Below are positions 36,541-43,872 of a stretch of DNA of 64,000 nucleotides, one piece after another (within the stretch, counting starts at the first letter, position 1; every line of letters starts with the position of its first letter). This DNA comes from Chitinophagales bacterium (GTDB lineage Bacteria > Bacteroidota > Bacteroidia > Chitinophagales > UBA10324). The stretch is taken from assembly GCA_013816805.1 (NCBI GenBank), contig JACDDS010000010.1, positions 62,001 to 126,000 of the forward strand, in the 5' to 3' direction. A program made the translations under genes and the position numbers. Below the pieces are notes generated by a model. That model had not been told where the DNA came from. It searched no databases and saw only the letters and a program-made list of their open reading frames with translations.

Positions 36541-36636
36541 AACCATATCATTGTAGGTTTACTGGTCATAATTTTGAACTTTATCCCAGACAGAGTCTGT
36601 TCTTATACTGTACAAAAATATAAATGATTTAAGTGT

Positions 36637-37494
36637 ATGGCTGAAAGAATAAGGATTATCGAATGCCCCCGGGATGCTATGCAGGGTATTAAACACTATA
36701 TTCCAACCGAAGAAAAAATTGTCTATCTCAATCTATTGCTTGATGCCGGATTTGATACTATTGACTTTGGAAGTTTTGTTTCTCCCAAAGCAATACCACA
36801 GCTTTCAGACACAGCACTGGTATTATCTAAATTAAACTGGACTGCTGAAAAATCACGCCTGCTTGCAATAATAGCCAATACGCGCGGTGCTAAGGAAGCT
36901 GCAATGTTTGATGAAATTTCCTATCTGGGGTTTCCTTTTTCTGTCTCAGAAACATTTCAGCAACGTAATGCAAATGCTTCTATTAAGGATTCTTTGAAGA
37001 GAGTGGAAGAAATTCAGAACCTCTGCGTGAAGCATAAAAAAGAACTGGTACTCTATATATCGATGGCATTCGGAAATCCATACGGAGACGCATGGAGCCC
37101 GGATACGGTGATGTACTGGACAGAAAAAATGGTTCAAATGGGAATAAAAATAATTTCTCTTGCTGATACTGTTGGGGTTGCTACAGCAGCAATTATTTCT
37201 TCACTTTTTAAAGATCTTATTCCCCGATTTTCGGATATTGAATTTGGGGCGCACTTTCATACTACACCTGAAACATGGAGAGAAAAAATGGAAGCTGCCT
37301 ACACAAATGGATGCAAAAGATTTGATGGTGCTCTCCGGGGATTTGGCGGTTGCCCTATGGCGATGGATAAATTGACCGGTAATATGCCTACTGAAAATAT
37401 TATTGATTTTTTTACTGAAAAAAATATAGAAACAGGTATTCGTGAAGATTATTTTTTAAGAGCTTTAAAAAAAGCGAATGAGGTATTTCACTAG
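36637..37494 (+). CDS. Hydroxymethylglutaryl-CoA lyase
   Basis: A 285-residue HMGL-like TIM-barrel enzyme, expected to split HMG-CoA into acetoacetate and acetyl-CoA at the end of leucine breakdown. It starts RIIECPRDAMQGIKHYIP, with DAGFDTIDFGSFVSPKAIPQ, ISLADTVGVA, GAHFHTTPE (metal His) and the Cys loop GFGGCPMAMDKLTGNMPTE (about 233-251). Nearby CoA-transferase genes support this role. Confidence 0.9.
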   Translation: MAERIRIIECPRDAMQGIKHYIPTEEKIVYLNLLLDAGFDTIDFGSFVSPKAIPQLSDTALVLSKLNWTAEKSRLLAIIANTRGAKEAAMFDEISYLGFPFSVSETFQQRNANASIKDSLKRVEEIQNLCVKHKKELVLYISMAFGNPYGDAWSPDTVMYWTEKMVQMGIKIISLADTVGVATAAIISSLFKDLIPRFSDIEFGAHFHTTPETWREKMEAAYTNGCKRFDGALRGFGGCPMAMDKLTGNMPTENIIDFFTEKNIETGIREDYFLRALKKANEVFH

Positions 37495-37513
37495 TTTTAT
37501 AGAATGAATAATT

Positions 37514-38191
37514 TTAATTAGTTCCACCTGCCTTATTCTCACGCTTACCGAAAATCAGGCTTCCTATACGCACCATGGTACTGCCTTCATCTACAGCAAT
37601 TTCATAGTCACCGCTCATACCCATTGACAGTATATCAGGATTAAAATTTGATCCTTTATATTGAGCTGACAGCCTGTAAAAATTATTTAGCTCCCGGAAT
37701 TCTTTTCTAACCTGGTCAGCATCATCAGTAAATGTTGCAATTCCCATAAATCCCCGGATAAAAATATGTTTCATGTTCCTTAAATCACCATCCATCAGTA
37801 TTTCTTTTGCCTCTCCATAGTTAAAACCAAACTTCGTTTCTTCATGCGCAATGTGAATTTGCAGCAACACATCAACTACACGATTAATTTTTTTTGCCTC
37901 TTTATTAATTTCGCGCAGCAGCTTAAAGCTATCTACCGATTGAATAAGCTTTACAATCCGGATCACGGATTTTACCTTATTGGTTTGAAGGTGACCTATC
38001 AGGTGCCATTCAATATCATCTGGAAGTAACGGATGCTTTTCTATTATTTCCTGAACTCTATTTTCACCGAAAATATGCTGCCCTGCATTATATATCTCTA
38101 AAATTGCCGATGCAGGCTGAGTTTTACTTACAGCAACCAGCTTAACTTTACGCTCATTCAGGTAATTAATTAAATAAGAATAATTGGTCAT
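37514..38191 (-). CDS. YggS/PROSC-family PLP-binding protein
   Basis: A 225-residue PLP homeostasis protein. KLVAVSKTQP holds the PLP-binding lysine (about residue 23), followed by FGENRVQE, EWHLIGHLQTNKVK and the C-terminal LSMGMSGDYEIAVDEGSTMVRIG. These are all typical for the family, which manages free pyridoxal phosphate. It is convergent with the HMG-CoA lyase gene and divergent from the DUF4296 gene. Confidence 0.94.
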   Translation of the reverse strand: MTNYSYLINYLNERKVKLVAVSKTQPASAILEIYNAGQHIFGENRVQEIIEKHPLLPDDIEWHLIGHLQTNKVKSVIRIVKLIQSVDSFKLLREINKEAKKINRVVDVLLQIHIAHEETKFGFNYGEAKEILMDGDLRNMKHIFIRGFMGIATFTDDADQVRKEFRELNNFYRLSAQYKGSNFNPDILSMGMSGDYEIAVDEGSTMVRIGSLIFGKRENKAGGTN

Positions 38192-38258
38192 CAGCTCCGG
38201 TAATTTAAAACAAGATACTTTTGGATTTTGTAAAAACTTATTTCAATTTATATTCTGA

Positions 38259-38675
38259 ATGATAAGAATAATTGGACTTTATGTGTGCTTAATATCCTTC
38301 CTTCTTTCCTGTGGTGAGGAAACTGAACAAGTGCCACCCGATTTATTACCCAAAAATAAAATGACAGCAATACTTACGGATGTGCACATTGCTGAAAGCG
38401 CTCTAAATACTAACGGACTCACAAGAGAACAAATTGACCGTGCAATGGCGATACGATACCAGCAAATTATGAAAAAGGACAGTGTTACCTATTCACAATT
38501 TTCAAACACCTATGATTATTACCTGCACCATCCCGCAGATATGGATGATGTATATCAGGAAGTAGTAAATCGCCTTACTGCCCTTGAGAGTCGAACAAAA
38601 GTAAAGGATAGAAAATCTTTAAATATCGATTCACTACGGTTACTTAGAAAGAAAGTACCTATTTTAGAAAAGTAA
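38259..38675 (+). CDS. DUF4296 family putative lipoprotein
   Basis: A 138-residue protein with a lipoprotein signal (LISFLLSCGEE, Cys18). The body (PPDLLPKNKMTAILTDVHIA, then YSQFSNTYDYYLHHPADM) matches DUF4296, a Bacteroidota lipoprotein family of unknown function. Confidence 0.85.
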   Translation: MIRIIGLYVCLISFLLSCGEETEQVPPDLLPKNKMTAILTDVHIAESALNTNGLTREQIDRAMAIRYQQIMKKDSVTYSQFSNTYDYYLHHPADMDDVYQEVVNRLTALESRTKVKDRKSLNIDSLRLLRKKVPILEK

Positions 38676-38724
38676 AAACCTCCCGCTACTTTATTCAAAT
38701 AATTACTTTCGTAAAATAATTCAA

Positions 38725-39423
38725 ATGATAGATAAAACTGTTTCGGGGGCTGATGAGGCGATTCAAGATATTTTCGAGGGCGCTGTGCTGATGTTGGGAG
38801 GGTTTGGTTTATGTGGCATTCCTGAAAACTCTATTTCTGCGTTGGTTAAAAAAGGAATTAAAAATCTTACCTGCATTTCGAATAATGCGGGAGTGGATGA
38901 TTTTGGCCTGGGGTTGTTACTCAAAACCCGGCAGATAAAAAAGATGATTTCATCCTATGTTGGTGAGAATGCTGAATTTGAGCGTCAATTGCTCGCCGGG
39001 GAATTAGACGTTGAATTAATTCCTCAGGGAACCTTAGCTACCCGCTTACAAATGGCAGCAATGGGAATCCCTGCATTTTTTACACCTGCAGGCTACGGAA
39101 CAGAAATAGCAGAAGGAAAAGAAATACGGGAATTCGATGGTAAGATGTATTTGATGGAACATGCACTGCATGCTTCTTTTGCAATGGTGAAAGCTTGGAA
39201 AGGCGATACTTCAGGTAATCTGGTATTCAGAAAAACTACAAGAAACTTTTCGACATCGATGGCTAAAGCTGGAGATGTCACCATTGCAGAAGTGGAACAC
39301 CTGGTACAACCCGGAGAGCTGGATCCTGACCATATCCACGTTGCGGGAATTTATGTTCACCGCATTTTTAAGGGTGCGAATTATGAAAAAAGAATTGAAC
39401 GCCGAACGGTGGCAATAAAATAA
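38725..39423 (+). CDS. scoA: 3-oxoacid CoA-transferase subunit A
   Basis: A 232-residue alpha subunit of a class I CoA-transferase. The glycine-rich [13 protein letters not shown] (about 22-34) and [16 protein letters not shown] are diagnostic. With the B subunit 13 bases downstream it should activate acetoacetate using succinyl-CoA. The neighbours for HMG-CoA lyase and 4-hydroxyphenylpyruvate dioxygenase produce or lead to acetoacetate. Confidence 0.93.
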   Translation: MIDKTVSGADEAIQDIFEGAVLMLGGFGLCGIPENSISALVKKGIKNLTCISNNAGVDDFGLGLLLKTRQIKKMISSYVGENAEFERQLLAGELDVELIPQGTLATRLQMAAMGIPAFFTPAGYGTEIAEGKEIREFDGKMYLMEHALHASFAMVKAWKGDTSGNLVFRKTTRNFSTSMAKAGDVTIAEVEHLVQPGELDPDHIHVAGIYVHRIFKGANYEKRIERRTVAIK

Positions 39424-39436
39424 TTATTTAATTAGC

Positions 39437-40096
39437 ATGGCACTGGATAAATTTAGTATTGCAAAGCGAATTGCTCAGGAGCTAAAAGATGGTTATTATG
39501 TAAATCTGGGTATTGGAATTCCAACATTGGTTTCCAACTACATACCAAGAGGAATACGGATTGTGCTGCAATCGGAAAATGGGATTTTAGGTATGGGACC
39601 CTATCCGGATGAATCTGAGGTAGATCCGGATTTAATCAATGCCGGAAAAGAAACTGTTACCGTAATACCTGGTGCATGTTTCTTTGATTCAGCGGAAAGC
39701 TTTGGCATGATTAGGGCAGGAAAAGTAGATCTAACGGTATTAGGAGCTATGGAAGTTTCAGATGAAGGCGATATTGCCAATTGGAAAATACCTGGTAAAA
39801 TGGTGAAGGGAATGGGCGGTGCAATGGACCTGGTAGCTGCAGCCAAAAACATCATTGTTGCTATGATGCATACCAATCCGAAGGGAGAATCAAAACTATT
39901 ACCCAGGTGTACATTGCCATTAACCGGTGTTAAATGTGTAAAAAGAATTGTTTCTGACCTTGCGGTTATTGATATTACCCCTGAAGGTTTTAAGCTACTG
40001 GAACGCGCACCAGGTGTTTCTGTTGAGGAAATAAAAATTAAAACAGCCGGCCGATTAATTATTGAAGGAGAAATTCCGGAAATGATGATCAGCTAG
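39437..40096 (+). CDS. scoB: 3-oxoacid CoA-transferase subunit B
   Basis: A 219-residue beta subunit. [14 protein letters not shown] and the catalytic glutamate in [11 protein letters not shown] (about residue 49) are present, along with [14 protein letters not shown]. It is coupled to scoA at 13 bases and completes the enzyme. Confidence 0.94.
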   Translation: MALDKFSIAKRIAQELKDGYYVNLGIGIPTLVSNYIPRGIRIVLQSENGILGMGPYPDESEVDPDLINAGKETVTVIPGACFFDSAESFGMIRAGKVDLTVLGAMEVSDEGDIANWKIPGKMVKGMGGAMDLVAAAKNIIVAMMHTNPKGESKLLPRCTLPLTGVKCVKRIVSDLAVIDITPEGFKLLERAPGVSVEEIKIKTAGRLIIEGEIPEMMIS

Positions 40097-40224
40097 AACT
40101 ACAGTTATTATGTGTAGAGCATAAACTTCTTTATAATTTTAGTTTCCGTAGCTACAATAAACCGAACCCTTTATTCCTTTAGCCCGTTTACAATAAATCT
40201 TAAGCACACTTAAAAAAATTCCCA

Positions 40225-41349
40225 ATGGAAACACTTAGCGAAGTTGCTGTAAAATCTGAGGTTGACTTTTTGCCAATCAATGGAACAGATTATGTAGAAT
40301 TTTATGTAGGAAATGCAAAACAGGCAGCACATTATTATCAAACTGCTTTTGGGTTTACGCCTGTTGCATTTGCCGGACTAGAAACCGGTCTCCGGGATCG
40401 CGCATCGTATGTGATGCAACAAGACAAGGTTCGCTTTGTGCTTACAGCGTCACTGGTCGACGATTCGCCTATTGCCGAGCACGTAAAAAAACACGGTGAT
40501 GGTGTGAAGGTAATTGCTCTTTGGGTAGATGATGCACGAAAGGCATATGAAGAAACAGTAAAACGGGGAGCGAAATCATACTTGAAGCCGGTATTAGATA
40601 AAGATGATTTTGGTGAAGTGATTAAATCTGGAATTTATACTTATGGTGAGACAGTGCATATTTTTATTGAAAGAAAAAATTACCATGGAGCTTTTTTGCC
40701 GGGTTATAAACAATACTCATCACCTGCTCAAACAAATGATGTCGGGATCAAGTATGTAGATCACATGGTTGGTAATGTAGGTTGGAATGAAATGAACCAG
40801 TGGGTTAAATTTTACGAAGATGTAATGGGATTCAAAAATATTCTGTCATTCGATGATAAAGACATAAGCACAGAATACTCTGCTCTGATGAGTAAGGTTA
40901 TGAGCAGTGGCAATGGAAGAATTAAATTTCCGATCAATGAACCTGCTGAGGGGAAAAAGAAATCTCAGATTGAAGAATACCTTGAATTTTATGGAAGCCA
41001 GGGAGTTCAGCATGTGGCTTTAGCGACCGATAATATTATTGAGACTGTAACAACACTTCAAAACAGGGGCGTTGAATTTTTGAAAGTACCTTCCTCTTAC
41101 TACGAAAGTATTCTCGATCGTGTTGGAACTATTGATGAAGAATTAGCATCGCTCAAAACATTGGGAATTCTTATAGATCGTGATGATGAAGGTTATTTAC
41201 TTCAGATTTTTACAAAGCCTGTCGAAGACCGCCCTACATTGTTCTTCGAAATTATTCAAAGGAAGGGAGCCAGGTCATTTGGTAAAGGAAATTTCAAAGC
41301 TTTATTTGAAGCTATTGAGCGGGAGCAAGAACTCAGGGGAACTCTGTAA
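40225..41349 (+). CDS. hppD: 4-hydroxyphenylpyruvate dioxygenase
   Basis: A 374-residue vicinal-oxygen-chelate enzyme with two beta-alpha repeat halves. It makes homogentisate from 4-hydroxyphenylpyruvate in tyrosine breakdown. The iron ligands are seen in VDHMVGNV (His about 180), QHVALATDNI (His about 260) and LFFEIIQRKG (Glu about 340). The length is typical for the family. Homogentisate breakdown yields acetoacetate, which links it to scoAB. A terminator follows. Confidence 0.95.
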   Translation: METLSEVAVKSEVDFLPINGTDYVEFYVGNAKQAAHYYQTAFGFTPVAFAGLETGLRDRASYVMQQDKVRFVLTASLVDDSPIAEHVKKHGDGVKVIALWVDDARKAYEETVKRGAKSYLKPVLDKDDFGEVIKSGIYTYGETVHIFIERKNYHGAFLPGYKQYSSPAQTNDVGIKYVDHMVGNVGWNEMNQWVKFYEDVMGFKNILSFDDKDISTEYSALMSKVMSSGNGRIKFPINEPAEGKKKSQIEEYLEFYGSQGVQHVALATDNIIETVTTLQNRGVEFLKVPSSYYESILDRVGTIDEELASLKTLGILIDRDDEGYLLQIFTKPVEDRPTLFFEIIQRKGARSFGKGNFKALFEAIEREQELRGTL

Positions 41350-41366
41350 TTGTTTCTAATAATTAT

Positions 41367-41401
41367 AAAAGAAGCGAAACTTTCCATCGCTTCTTTTTTT
41401 T
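41367..41401 (+). terminator. Rho-independent terminator after hppD
   Basis: Eleven-base perfect arms (AAAAGAAGCGA at 41367-41377, inverse at 41387-41397) with a nine-base loop and a T tail, 18 bases after the hppD stop. Confidence 0.88.
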
Positions 41402-41635
41402 GTAAATAATTTCATCGCGGATAATTAACTCAAAAAGTACTTTTCATAAAATTGAATTTGGAATTTAAAAATTCCAATAGCTGATGTCATTCATCATAAA
41501 ACAATGGGTTGGCGATTTACAATTCAGCTTCTGAAATTTTTTTTTGAAATCAAAATTTTAATGATTGTTCGCATCGTTTAGAAAATTTTTTCCCTTATTC
41601 ACATTATTGTGTTTATAAAAATGTAAAAGAAAATT

Positions 41636-41665
41636 TTTGTTAAGAATTAATTCAGACGTATTTTG
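41636..41665 (+). promoter_or_regulatory. Candidate promoter for the Lys/Ala-rich small protein gene
   Basis: TTTG (41636-41639), a 19-base spacer and TATTTTG (41659-41665, one base short of TAnnTTTG) lie 16 bases before the ATG at 41682. Confidence 0.4.
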
Positions 41666-41681
41666 ATGAAAATTTTAAACT

Positions 41682-41795
41682 ATGGCTACAAAAAAGAAAG
41701 CAGCAAAAAAGGCTGCAAAGAAAGCGGCTCCTAAAAAAGGTGCTGCAAAAAAAAGTGGTGGCAGTAGCGGTGGTGCTAATAAAAAAATGAAATAA
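41682..41795 (+). CDS. 37-residue Lys/Ala-rich histone H1-like protein
   Basis: An ATG-started frame of 37 codons made almost wholly of Lys, Ala and Gly. The first half repeats KKAA units (KKAAKKAAKKAAPKK) and the second half is Gly/Ser-rich (SGGSSGGANKKMK). This is the composition of histone H1 tails and AlgP-like DNA-binding proteins. A promoter-like sequence before it and a very strong terminator 18 bases after it support a real single-gene unit. A nucleoid role is inferred from composition only. Confidence 0.75.
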   Translation: MATKKKAAKKAAKKAAPKKGAAKKSGGSSGGANKKMK

Positions 41796-41812
41796 TTAGC
41801 ACACGCTATTTT

Positions 41813-41852
41813 AATAAGGGGCGCTAAAAATTTAGCGCCCCTTATTTTTTTG
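41813..41852 (+). terminator. Strong Rho-independent terminator
   Basis: Sixteen-base perfect arms (41813-41828 and 41831-41846, core GGGGCGC) with a two-base loop and a T run. It closes the 37-residue protein gene. Confidence 0.92.
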
Positions 41853-42023
41853 TAAAGAATCCAACCTTGATTGATATTACCGATCAGCGTTTAATTAAAA
41901 TATTCCTGGCTGCAATTAATCTAAGCCCGGTGAACGTTGAAAATTTTCAGCAATAAATAATTAAACGATCAATTGTTTGCTGTAACTATATAGCAATACA
42001 AAACAAACTTAACCCATGAAAAA

Positions 42024-42057
42024 TGTGAAAGCCCAAAGTGTTTTTACATTAAATTTG
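42024..42057 (+). promoter_or_regulatory. Candidate promoter of the tRNA operon
   Basis: A perfect -7 element TAAATTTG (42050-42057) lies 19 bases before the first base of tRNA-Pro. TGTG at 42024-42027, 22 bases upstream, is a weak -33 element. Confidence 0.55.
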
Positions 42058-42076
42058 CCATCCTTAGAATTAATTT

Positions 42077-42150
42077 CGGGGTGTAGCGCAGTTGGCTAGC
42101 GTGCCACGTTCGGGACGTGGAGGTCGGAGGTTCGAGTCCTCTCACCCCGA
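42077..42150 (+). tRNA. tRNA-Pro (anticodon CGG)
   Basis: A 74-base cloverleaf. The acceptor CGGGGTG pairs with CACCCCG, the anticodon stem is CCACG/CGTGG around the loop TTCGGGA, giving anticodon CGG, and the T arm contains GGTTCGAGTCC. The discriminator is A; CCA is not encoded. Confidence 0.95.
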
Positions 42151-42214
42151 CATAATTACATCTTAAACCTGTTTTATCCTGCTTCCGGTGTAATACACTT
42201 GCAAATTAACATTT

Positions 42215-42287
<73 letters not shown>

Positions 42288-42438
42288 CTGGTGTAATATG
42301 ATATCTTAATAATATAGCTGCCATTCCTTGTTTGTTTATTTTATGGAGAAGAATTTAGTTTTCTAAATGTATCTTCCATTCTTAATAAAAGTATAGTAAC
42401 AATAGTAAGTCGGAAATTCCTATAACATTTTACAGTAT

Positions 42439-43083
42439 ATGGAAAATAGTCTGCTGGCAAACTTGCGCAAGGATTATCAATCAAAACTTCTGGATGAAAA
42501 AAGTATTAATGTAAATCCCCTTCAGCAATTTGAAACCTGGTTCGATGAGGCCATTGAATCTAAGCTTCCTGAACCAAATGCCATGACGATTGCAACCTGT
42601 GGTATTGATTTTAAACCTTCAGCACGCATCGTTTTATTAAAGGGAATTGAAAACGGTTCGTTTTTATTTTATACTAATTATCAAAGCCGGAAAGGAAAAG
42701 AACTACTATGGAATCCCTACGCAGCGTTGCTTTTTTTCTGGAATGAATTACATCGTCAGGTCAGAATTGAAGGACGGGTTGAAAAAACTTCATCTGAAAT
42801 CTCAGATGCTTATTTTGAGAGCAGACCTTTCGGTAGTCAATTAAGTGCACTTGTTTCGCCGCAAAGTGAAATAATTCAGGACAGAGATTGGCTCGAAGAA
42901 AAGCTGGATATAGCAAGAAAGCAGTTTGATCCAAATCCCCTCAAGCGACCACGGCAATGGGGAGGTTACCGGCTAATTCCTAATTCATTCGAATTTTGGC
43001 AGGGACGCCCTAACAGGTTGCATGACCGTATTCTGTTTACCCAAATTGCTAATGGGTGGAAGATGGAAAGGTTAGGTCCATAA
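42439..43083 (+). CDS. pdxH: Pyridoxamine 5'-phosphate oxidase
   Basis: A 214-residue FMN-dependent oxidase of vitamin B6 synthesis and salvage. It shows MTIATCGIDFKPSARIVLLK, FYTNYQSRKGKEL (FMN binding), ALLFFWNELHRQVRIEG and the C-terminal PNSFEFWQGRPNRLHDR, which binds PLP. The last residues (KMERLGP) match the family end. Confidence 0.96.
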   Translation: MENSLLANLRKDYQSKLLDEKSINVNPLQQFETWFDEAIESKLPEPNAMTIATCGIDFKPSARIVLLKGIENGSFLFYTNYQSRKGKELLWNPYAALLFFWNELHRQVRIEGRVEKTSSEISDAYFESRPFGSQLSALVSPQSEIIQDRDWLEEKLDIARKQFDPNPLKRPRQWGGYRLIPNSFEFWQGRPNRLHDRILFTQIANGWKMERLGP

Positions 43084-43116
43084 ACGCCGTAATCGCAATT
43101 CAAAAAAAACTAGTAT

Positions 43117-43293
43117 TTATTTAGGTTCTTTTTTTCGTACCGTTCTTTTTACCGGTTCTGCCTTTGGTGGCTCGGACTCAGTAACGGTTGCAGGTTTTAC
43201 TAAAGGTGTAGTTTCAGTTTTCCTTTTACGACTATTGCCATATGACCCTTTAAATATTTTTCCTTTCTTACTTTTTTTATCTCCTTTACCCAT
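43117..43293 (-). CDS. Small ribosomal protein bTHX-like, with C-terminal extension
   Basis: A 58-residue frame starting MGKGDKKSKKGKIFKGSYGN, which matches bacterial THX, a small basic protein held in the head of the 30S subunit. Usual THX proteins end soon after this segment. Here about 30 further residues, Pro/Thr/Glu then Arg/Lys-rich (EPPKAEPVKRTVRKKEPK), are added. It is separated from the HU gene by 90 bases and reads in the same direction. Confidence 0.8.
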   Translation of the reverse strand: MGKGDKKSKKGKIFKGSYGNSRKRKTETTPLVKPATVTESEPPKAEPVKRTVRKKEPK

Positions 43294-43323
43294 AAGAAAC
43301 TTTTTAGTAATTAATATGACTCA

Positions 43324-43355
43324 CAAAGGTGCTTTATAAATGATACATTCCTCAA
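43324..43355 (-). promoter_or_regulatory. Candidate promoter of the bTHX-like gene
   Basis: On the minus strand a TTG (43353-43355) is followed after 21 bases by CACCTTTG (43324-43331), one mismatch from TAnnTTTG, 30 bases before the start codon. Confidence 0.4.
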
Positions 43356-43383
43356 TCGATATGTTAAATTTTATGTTTGACTA

Positions 43384-43656
43384 TTATTTAACCTTTGAGG
43401 CAAACTCTTTACCTGCCTTAAACCTGACAACCTTTTTTGCAGCAATATTAATGGTAGTTCCCGTTTGCGGATTTCGGCCTTTACGGGCAGAACGACGGGA
43501 AACACTAAAAGTACCAAAACCAACAAGGGTGATCTTACCTCCTTTTTTTAACGTCATCATTGTAGTGCTGATAAAAGAATCTAATGCGCTACCTGCTTGA
43601 GCTTTGGAAATTTTTGAATCGCCGGATATTTTTGCAATCAGTTGCCCTTTATTCAT
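43384..43656 (-). CDS. HU-family DNA-binding protein
   Basis: A 90-residue HU-type nucleoid protein, MNKGQLIAKISGDSKISKAQ at the start. The DNA-gripping arm is GFGTFSVSRRSARKGRNPQTG (about 46-66), followed by KVVRFKAGKEFASKV. It has its own well-formed promoter. Confidence 0.95.
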   Translation of the reverse strand: MNKGQLIAKISGDSKISKAQAGSALDSFISTTMMTLKKGGKITLVGFGTFSVSRRSARKGRNPQTGTTINIAAKKVVRFKAGKEFASKVK

Positions 43657-43699
43657 TATTGGAGTTTTATTAGTGAAACAATCGTTGTCTTAAGCAGTT

Positions 43700-43730
43700 C
43701 AAAAATATGTGCTTTCATGCATATTCCAAA
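43700..43730 (-). promoter_or_regulatory. Bacteroidota promoter of the HU gene
   Basis: On the minus strand TTTG (43727-43730), exactly 19 bases, then TATTTTTG (43700-43707). Both elements match the TTTG-N19-TAnnTTTG consensus without mismatch. The start codon lies 43 bases downstream of the -7 element. Confidence 0.75.
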
Positions 43731-43872
43731 TGTTTAGTAAGTTATTTTAGTTAAAGATAAACAGCTATAGGATTAAAAGATGTCATTCCCTCTATTTGTG
43801 AGAAAATATTGAGACTTATTCCTTAATAGAATAGTTGCACATTGTGTTATTTACTTTGCAATTTAGCTGGTA

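Noticed and set aside
43340-43600. 86-codon plus-strand frame opposite the HU gene
   Set aside because: It is the antisense shadow of a clear HU protein.
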